From: Candidatus Nanopelagicaceae bacterium
Lineage (GTDB): Bacteria > Actinomycetota > Actinomycetes > Nanopelagicales > Nanopelagicaceae
Assembly (NCBI GenBank): GCA_023262125.1
Contig: JALRDT010000064.1
Coordinates: 1-13,271, forward strand
Direction of reading: 5' to 3'
DNA: 13,271 nucleotides
This document shows positions 9,058-13,271 of this stretch, piece by piece (within the stretch, counting starts at the first letter, position 1; every line of letters starts with the position of its first letter). The notes below the pieces were generated by a model. That model had not been told where the DNA came from and did no database searches. It saw only the letters and a program-made list of their open reading frames with translations. Made by a program: the position numbers and the translations under genes.

Positions 9058-10098
9058 ATGAAAATTGTAGTTATTGGAGCCGGTCTAATCGGCACATCAA
9101 TTGCCTTGGGCGCAAAGCGGGCTGGAGCAGAGGTCCAACTTTTTGATGAAGATGGCCGCGCACAGAATTTAGCTAACGACTTAGTCGAATCAGTTGTAAT
9201 TGAAGATCCTACTATTGTGGTCATTGCGACGCCGACAAGTGCGCTTTCGGGTGTAGTAAATAGATACAAAAATCTGTATCCAAAGTCAACGTTTATAGAT
9301 ATAGGTAGCACAAAAACTAAAGTTAAAGTAGAAGTACAAACAGATAAAGCGCTATCTAAACGTTTTTGTCCTACCCATCCAATGGCAGGAAGAGAGCTTG
9401 ATGGGGCAGAGGCGGCGCAATCTGATCTCTTTGTAGGAAAGAGTTGGATCATTACTCCACTTCCCGAAACATCTGGAGAATCTATAGCGTTGGTAAAAGA
9501 GCTAATCGAAAAGCTAGGCGCCAGAGTTATAGCTATGAGCCCAGAAGATCATGATTCTGCGGTAGCTTCGGTAAGCCATCTCCCACAGATAATTTCATCG
9601 CTATTAGCTGCCCAATTAGAGAATAAAAGTCCGGAATTCCTTGCTCTTGCAGGTTCTGGGGTTATGGATACCACGCGGATCGCCGGTTCTAATCCCGATC
9701 TTTGGCGGGAGATACTTCGTTTGAATCGTGAGGCAATCGAACCCCTTTTAAAAGATTTCCAAAAAGATTTATCGACATTAATCGACAATTACGATGTCGA
9801 AAACGTTTTACACCGTGGCCGTAAAGGTCGCCACCTATTGCCAGGAAAGCATAGAAGCGCTTCTCGTAATTACACCTACTTGCCTGTAGTGCTCGAAGAT
9901 AAGCCAAATCAGTTGGCTCTGTTATTTGATGAATGTGCAAAAGCTAATGTAAACGTGGAAGATATCACTATTGAACATTCACCAGAGCAAGAGACAGGTC
10001 TAGTTTTGCTAGCTTTAAGCGCACCAAATGCAGAGTTGCTACAGAAACATTTAGCAACTTCAGGTTGGCGCGTGCATCCTCCAAGATCGGAGAAGTAA
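9058..10098 (+). CDS. tyrA: Prephenate dehydrogenase with C-terminal ACT-like domain
   Basis: TyrA oxidatively decarboxylates prephenate to 4-hydroxyphenylpyruvate, the tyrosine precursor. The 346-residue protein starts with a Rossmann domain (MKIVVIGAGLIGTSIALG, glycine motif at residues 7-12) whose second strand ends VQLFDED, an acidic residue that favours NAD. Typical dehydrogenase motifs follow: STKTKVK, the His-containing CPTHPMAGRELDGAEAA and SVSHLPQIISSLLA. The helical dimerisation part ends in NVLHRGRKGRHLLPGKH. The last 75 or so residues (YLPVVLEDKPNQLALLFDE, then NVNVEDITIEHSPE) look like an ACT domain, the usual site for feedback by an aromatic amino acid. That domain is inferred from pattern. 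The start ATG has no obvious ribosome site. Its stop abuts the cmk-der ATG with no spacer. Confidence 0.94.
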   Translation: MKIVVIGAGLIGTSIALGAKRAGAEVQLFDEDGRAQNLANDLVESVVIEDPTIVVIATPTSALSGVVNRYKNLYPKSTFIDIGSTKTKVKVEVQTDKALSKRFCPTHPMAGRELDGAEAAQSDLFVGKSWIITPLPETSGESIALVKELIEKLGARVIAMSPEDHDSAVASVSHLPQIISSLLAAQLENKSPEFLALAGSGVMDTTRIAGSNPDLWREILRLNREAIEPLLKDFQKDLSTLIDNYDVENVLHRGRKGRHLLPGKHRSASRNYTYLPVVLEDKPNQLALLFDECAKANVNVEDITIEHSPEQETGLVLLALSAPNAELLQKHLATSGWRVHPPRSEK

Positions 10099-12051
10099 AT
10101 GCCGATCATTGTTGCAATGGATGGCCCGAGCGGGGCAGGCAAATCTAGTTCGTCTAAAGCTTTAGCAAAAAGAGCAAATTGGGCTTATTTGGATACTGGT
10201 GCGTTGTATCGCGGCGCAACCTGGCTAGCATTAAATAAGAATATTACTGACCAAGCCGAATTGGTTTTAGCACTTCGAGAGGAAAAGTTATCTTTTAATG
10301 CTGATCCAAATAAGCCAAATTTAAAGTGCGGCAAAGTTGATATTACTGATGCGATTAGAAGTGAAGAGATAACTTCTAACGTATCAACTTTCGCGGCCAT
10401 GCCAGAAGTTCGGGCTGAATTGTTGACTCTGCAAAGAAAAATAATTGATGAAGCAGAACGTGGAATTGTTGTAGAAGGACGCGACATTGGCACGGTAGTT
10501 GCTCCTCAAGCTCAATTAAAGGTTTATCTAACTGCAGATTTAGAGGCGCGCGCTAAACGTCGTGAAGCAGAGTTAAATACCGAAAAAGATTTAACTTCAT
10601 CTTTAGCCATCAGAGATGAGAAAGATTCAACTAGAACAACCTCTCCACTCGAGAAGGCGATTGATGCAGTTGAAATTGATTCGACTGAAATTAATTTAGA
10701 AGAGACAGTTGAGTTGATTTGGGAGCTTTTAAAGGAACGACAATTACTCGGCTTACCAATTGTGGCTATTCTTGGTAGACCAAACGTTGGAAAATCGACT
10801 TTAATTAATCGTTTTCTTGGTAGACGCGAAGCGATAGTCGAAGACGTTCCTGGTGTCACCAGAGATCGAGTCCGATATGAGTGCGAATGGAATTCTAGAG
10901 AATTTATATTGATGGATACCGGAGGATGGGAATCACATCCGGATGGAATTTCTATTGGAGTAAGTGCTGGCGCAGAGATTGCAATTCAAGAAGCCGATGT
11001 CATTTTATTTGTGGTAGATGCTCAGGTAGGTGCGCAAACTGAAGATGAAGCGATGGTTGATGCGCTTCGCAAATCCAAGAAGAAGGTTTTCTTAGTTGCA
11101 AATAAAGTTGATTCTCCAAAGGAAGAAGCTGATGCTCATTCATTATGGAACTTGGGTCTTGGTGAGCCGCACTTTGTGACTGCCTTGCACGGAAAGGGCA
11201 GTGCGGACTTACTTGATCTAGTTGTTTCATCATTACCAGAAGTTGGCAGTGCGATAGTTAAAGATAATCATCGCAAGGTAGCTTTAATTGGTAGACCAAA
11301 CGTTGGTAAATCAAGTTTGTTAAATGCAATTGCGGGCGAGCAGTTGTCTTTAGTTGATGATAAAGCGGGAACTACACGTGATCCAGTTGATTCTTTAATT
11401 GAATTCGGTGGATCTACTTGGCGCTTTGTCGACACGGCAGGAATAAAGAAACGCGCTAATCAAGCAAGCGGTAGTGATTACTACTCAATTTTAAGAACTC
11501 AAGTTGCGCTAGAAAGAGCTGAAGTAGTTGCGCTAGTGCTAGATGCATCTGAGCCCATGACCGAGCAAGATTTGAAAATCATCAGCATGGTAGAAGATGC
11601 AGGCAAAGCTCTGGTATTAGTTATGAATAAATGGGATCTCGTTGATGAAGATCGCCGTATCGCATTGGACAAGGAACTTGATCGCCACTTAACACATATA
11701 ACTTGGGCGCAACGAGTTAACGTTGCCGCAAAAACAGGCTGGCATCGAGATCGCTTAGCGCCAGCGCTGCGAACCGCTCTTGCATCATGGGAGACCCGCG
11801 TTCCAACTGGAAAATTAAATTCCTTCCTTGGTGCGTTAATTGGTGCCACGCCACCTCCGGTTCGCGGCGGAAAGCAACCAAAGGTTTATTACGCCACCCA
11901 AGCTGGCATCGCACCGCCGAAGTTTGTGGTCTTTACAAACGATTGGATCGAACCACCATATAGACGCTTCATTGAGCGAAAGCTTCGAGAAGAGTTTGGC
12001 TTTGAAGGTAGCCCAGTTCAAGTTTCGGTAAAGGTAAGAGAGCGCGATTGA
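10099..12051 (+). CDS. der: Fused cytidylate kinase / ribosome-assembly GTPase Der
   Basis: One 650-residue protein combines two essential activities. Residues 1-215 are cytidylate kinase (CMP/dCMP + ATP): P-loop GPSGAGKS (9-16), [13 protein letters not shown] and [11 protein letters not shown]. From about 222 comes Der (EngA), a double GTPase needed for 50S ribosome assembly. G domain 1 has GRPNVGKS (226-233), DTGG (273-276) and NKVD (335-338). G domain 2 has GRPNVGKS (398-405), DTAG (445-448) and NKWD (510-513). A KH-like C-terminus follows (about 560-650; [20 protein letters not shown]). The join is a few residues long (KERQLLGLP) with no stop, frameshift, or internal start with a ribosome site, so it is a true fusion. 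Separate genes are usual in Mycobacterium, while fused forms are annotated in other actinobacteria. All motifs are intact. It starts right after the tyrA stop and shares a base with the next start. Confidence 0.96.
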   Translation: MPIIVAMDGPSGAGKSSSSKALAKRANWAYLDTGALYRGATWLALNKNITDQAELVLALREEKLSFNADPNKPNLKCGKVDITDAIRSEEITSNVSTFAAMPEVRAELLTLQRKIIDEAERGIVVEGRDIGTVVAPQAQLKVYLTADLEARAKRREAELNTEKDLTSSLAIRDEKDSTRTTSPLEKAIDAVEIDSTEINLEETVELIWELLKERQLLGLPIVAILGRPNVGKSTLINRFLGRREAIVEDVPGVTRDRVRYECEWNSREFILMDTGGWESHPDGISIGVSAGAEIAIQEADVILFVVDAQVGAQTEDEAMVDALRKSKKKVFLVANKVDSPKEEADAHSLWNLGLGEPHFVTALHGKGSADLLDLVVSSLPEVGSAIVKDNHRKVALIGRPNVGKSSLLNAIAGEQLSLVDDKAGTTRDPVDSLIEFGGSTWRFVDTAGIKKRANQASGSDYYSILRTQVALERAEVVALVLDASEPMTEQDLKIISMVEDAGKALVLVMNKWDLVDEDRRIALDKELDRHLTHITWAQRVNVAAKTGWHRDRLAPALRTALASWETRVPTGKLNSFLGALIGATPPPVRGGKQPKVYYATQAGIAPPKFVVFTNDWIEPPYRRFIERKLREEFGFEGSPVQVSVKVRERD

Positions 12052-12614
12052 TGTTTACGATCCCGAACTTCCTCTCAATGCTTCGTGGCGCATTAATTCC
12101 GGTATTCCTTATTTTGGCAGGCGATGGTCGCGACGCCTTGGCGCTACTGGTGCTAGCCATAGCTAGTTTGACGGATTACTTCGATGGGAAAGTAGCTAGA
12201 TGGCTACATCAAGAATCTGCATTAGGTGCAATTCTTGACCCACTCTTTGATCGTTTTTATATCGCTGCATCTCTATACGTGCTTTGGGATCGCCAAATTT
12301 TCCCTACTTGGTTAGTTCTGATGCTGATCCTACGAGATGCCCTTTTGCTGTTGGTCAATCTGCAATTGAAACGTAAGAATTTGCCGCTCTTGGTAGTTAA
12401 TTACATTGGAAAGGCTGCGACCTTTAATCTGCTCTACGCCTTCCCATTGCTCTTTCTCTCACAGAGCGAAGGTTGGCTTGGCACGCTTGGGTACCTCTTC
12501 GGGTGGGCATTTAGCGTATGGGGAATTGCGCTTTACCTAATTACCGGAATTTGGTACTTTCTATCTGGCTGGAAAAGTATTAGATTTCCCAACGGATTAA
12601 TCGTCAAGGATTAA
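12051..12614 (+). CDS. pgsA: CDP-alcohol phosphatidyltransferase (PgsA-like), membrane phospholipid synthesis
   Basis: An integral membrane enzyme that transfers a phosphatidyl group from CDP-diacylglycerol to an alcohol. The 187-residue protein carries the complete family motif at residues 42-67: Asp42, Asp45, Gly46, Ala49, Arg50, Gly59, Asp63 and Asp67 with the exact spacing of the CDP-alcohol phosphotransferase signature. Hydrophobic segments near 14-40, 70-110, 125-140 and 145-175 suggest about six membrane helices. The acceptor cannot be told from sequence: glycerol-3-phosphate, phosphatidylglycerol and inositol phosphate are candidates. The location before gcvH recalls mycobacterial pgsA2 (Rv1822), from memory. 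The ATG overlaps the der stop by one base (TGATG), implying coupled translation. A TTG one codon earlier is also possible. Its stop codon lies within the first unit of a tandem repeat. Confidence 0.9.
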   Translation: MFTIPNFLSMLRGALIPVFLILAGDGRDALALLVLAIASLTDYFDGKVARWLHQESALGAILDPLFDRFYIAASLYVLWDRQIFPTWLVLMLILRDALLLLVNLQLKRKNLPLLVVNYIGKAATFNLLYAFPLLFLSQSEGWLGTLGYLFGWAFSVWGIALYLITGIWYFLSGWKSIRFPNGLIVKD

Positions 12615-12660
12615 GAGAAGCTAAAACAAGCTAAGACAAGCTAAGAGAAGTTAAAAGAAA
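12611..12660 (+). repeat. Five tandem 10-base repeats between pgsA and gcvH
   Basis: Five head-to-tail units occupy 12611-12620, 12621-12630, 12631-12640, 12641-12650 and 12651-12660. The consensus is YTAARASAAR, with variation only at positions 1, 5, 7 and 10. The first unit contains the pgsA stop codon and the last ends 1 base before the gcvH Shine-Dalgarno sequence. The strand is almost free of T, so the RNA would be purine-rich and unstructured. The period is close to one DNA helical turn. Confidence 0.85.
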
Positions 12661-12661
12661 C

Positions 12662-12667
12662 AAGGAG
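12662..12667 (+). promoter_or_regulatory. Ribosome binding site deciding the GTG start of gcvH
   Basis: AAGGAG lies 7 bases before the GTG at 12675, an ideal spacing, and supports that non-ATG codon as the gcvH start. It stands just after the tandem repeat array. Confidence 0.8.
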
Positions 12668-12674
12668 CGCCAAA

Positions 12675-13052
12675 GTGTCAAACGTGCCAGGAAATCTTCA
12701 GTACTCAAAGGATCACGAGTGGGTAGAAGGCCTAGGTGGCAATCGATACAAAATTGGCATTACTGATTATGCGCAAGGCGCTCTCGGAGATATCGTCTAT
12801 GTGCAATTACCAAAAGTAGGCGAATCTGTTTCTGAAGGCGCGGTTTGTGGTGAGATTGAATCAACCAAGAGCGTTTCAGAATTATTTTCACCGGTAACCG
12901 GAACTGTTGTTGCAATTAATGAGCAATTAGATTCCGCGCCAGAGACTTTAAATTCAGATCCATACGGCGCCGGCTGGATTGCTGAGATCGAGGTCTCAAC
13001 ACCTTCGACTTCATTGATGGATGCTGCCGGTTATACCGCTCTAATCGGTTAA
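12675..13052 (+). CDS. gcvH: Glycine cleavage system H protein
   Basis: GcvH is the lipoyl carrier that shuttles the aminomethyl group between the P, T and L proteins of the glycine cleavage system, and in many bacteria it also relays lipoate. The 125-residue protein is full length. It begins NLQYSKDHEWVEG, has IGITDYAQGALGDIVYVQLP, and carries the lipoylated Lys65 in CGEIESTKSVSELFSPV. The end NSDPYGAGWIAEIEVS, then GYTALIG, is typical. The GTG start is supported by AAGGAG 7 bases upstream. The genes for the P, T and L proteins are not in this window. From memory, gcvH lies just before garA in mycobacteria, an arrangement not explained by glycine cleavage alone. No glycine riboswitch is visible upstream; that space holds tandem repeats instead. 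Confidence 0.96.
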   Translation: MSNVPGNLQYSKDHEWVEGLGGNRYKIGITDYAQGALGDIVYVQLPKVGESVSEGAVCGEIESTKSVSELFSPVTGTVVAINEQLDSAPETLNSDPYGAGWIAEIEVSTPSTSLMDAAGYTALIG

Positions 13053-13061
13053 AACCTCCAC

Positions 13062-13091
13062 TTGACGGTAACCCCCGTAACTCGTTAAGTT
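13062..13091 (+). promoter_or_regulatory. Candidate promoter for the last gene
   Basis: TTGACG (13062-13067) and TAAGTT (13086-13091) are 18 bases apart. The first is a near-perfect -35 and the second fits TANNNT. Transcription would start near 13098, leaving a leader of about 40 bases with an AAAGGGG ribosome site. An inverted repeat, CGTTAA (13083-13088) and TTAACG (13108-13113), spans the predicted start point and could be an operator, though its arms are short. Confidence 0.45.
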
Positions 13092-13136
13092 CGCCCTCAA
13101 GGTTTAGTTAACGTAAATAGCTTAAAGGGGTGAGAA

Positions 13137-13271
13137 ATGCCAGAGATTGAGTATGAGGTCACCTCTACTATCAATCTTGGATTGCGTTCAGTTGATTCTG
13201 AAGAGGCGCTAGAGCAGCTCACTTCTGAAGAGCGAAACGTTATTTCCCAATTAAACCCAGAATCTGCGATG
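13137..13271 (+). CDS. N-terminus of an unidentified protein (3' end outside window); GarA/FHA protein possible by position
   Basis: An open frame of 45 codons runs from an ATG at 13137 to the window end. A purine-rich AAAGGGGTGAG stands just before it, so the start is well supported. The visible residues begin MPEIEYEVTSTINLGLRS and continue acidic (DSEEALEQLTSEERN). No domain can be recognised in so short a piece. In mycobacteria the gene after gcvH is garA (OdhI in Corynebacterium), an FHA-domain regulator of 2-oxoglutarate metabolism. Its N-terminal tail carries a threonine phosphorylation motif (ETTSVF). The Thr-Ser-Thr stretch here is only vaguely similar, so the assignment rests on position and stays open. 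A MerR-type regulator, which also occurs near gcvH in mycobacteria, is another option. It probably has its own promoter upstream. Confidence 0.7.
   Translation, partial: MPEIEYEVTSTINLGLRSVDSEEALEQLTSEERNVISQLNPESAM

Noticed and set aside
9767..9800. 13-base match ATTTATCGACATT between the aroH leader (8491) and tyrA (9767), plus TCGACAT/ATGTCGA inverted arms in tyrA
   Set aside because: About one 13-base match is expected by chance in a 13 kb window, and the tyrA copy encodes ordinary dimerisation-region residues.
10772..11306. Exact 19-base direct repeat TTGGTAGACCAAACGTTGG at 10772-10790 and 11288-11306
   Set aside because: Both copies encode the G1 motif GRPNVGKS of the two tandem GTPase domains of Der, so the repeat reflects domain duplication and coding constraint.

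Overview
This window looks like chromosome from a streamlined, low-GC actinobacterium. The gene order recN-pyrG-ald-xerD-(ParA)-scpA-scpB-rluB-aroH-tyrA-cmk/der is, from memory, the order seen in Streptomyces and partly in Mycobacterium and Corynebacterium. The DNA is AT-leaning (genes roughly 40-45% GC by eye), spacers are tiny, genes overlap, and cytidylate kinase is fused to the GTPase Der. Together these suggest the planktonic freshwater acI group (Nanopelagicales/Planktophila-like). That placement is an inference from content and was not tested.

Layout. Bases 1-4825 read forward as one tight run: the end of recN (DNA repair), pyrG (CTP synthesis), ald (alanine/pyruvate interconversion) and xerD (chromosome dimer resolution). 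A two-gene unit then faces the other way (6112 down to 4839): a ParA-type ATPase without parB, and a small basic protein with a ribbon-helix-helix-like C-terminus, joined by an ATGA overlap. From 6202 the forward strand resumes with scpA and scpB (condensin partners), rluB (23S rRNA pseudouridine synthase), aroH and tyrA (phenylalanine/tyrosine branch), the cmk-der fusion, a CDP-alcohol phosphatidyltransferase, gcvH, and the first 45 codons of a further gene.

How the genes work together. XerD, the ParA pair and ScpAB form a chromosome maintenance and segregation block. RluB and Der serve the ribosome. AroH and TyrA are consecutive steps from chorismate toward tyrosine. The last part (phosphatidyltransferase, gcvH, next gene) resembles the mycobacterial pgsA2...gcvH-garA neighbourhood brought directly against der.

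Non-coding structure is scarce but distinctive. There is a two-tier stem-loop in front of rluB. A 263-base island at 30% GC, full of TCGA words and inverted repeats, lies in front of aroH. Five tandem 10-base repeats sit between the phosphatidyltransferase and gcvH. A divergent promoter region separates the ParA unit from scpA. No tRNA, rRNA, CRISPR array, insertion sequence or prophage gene was seen.
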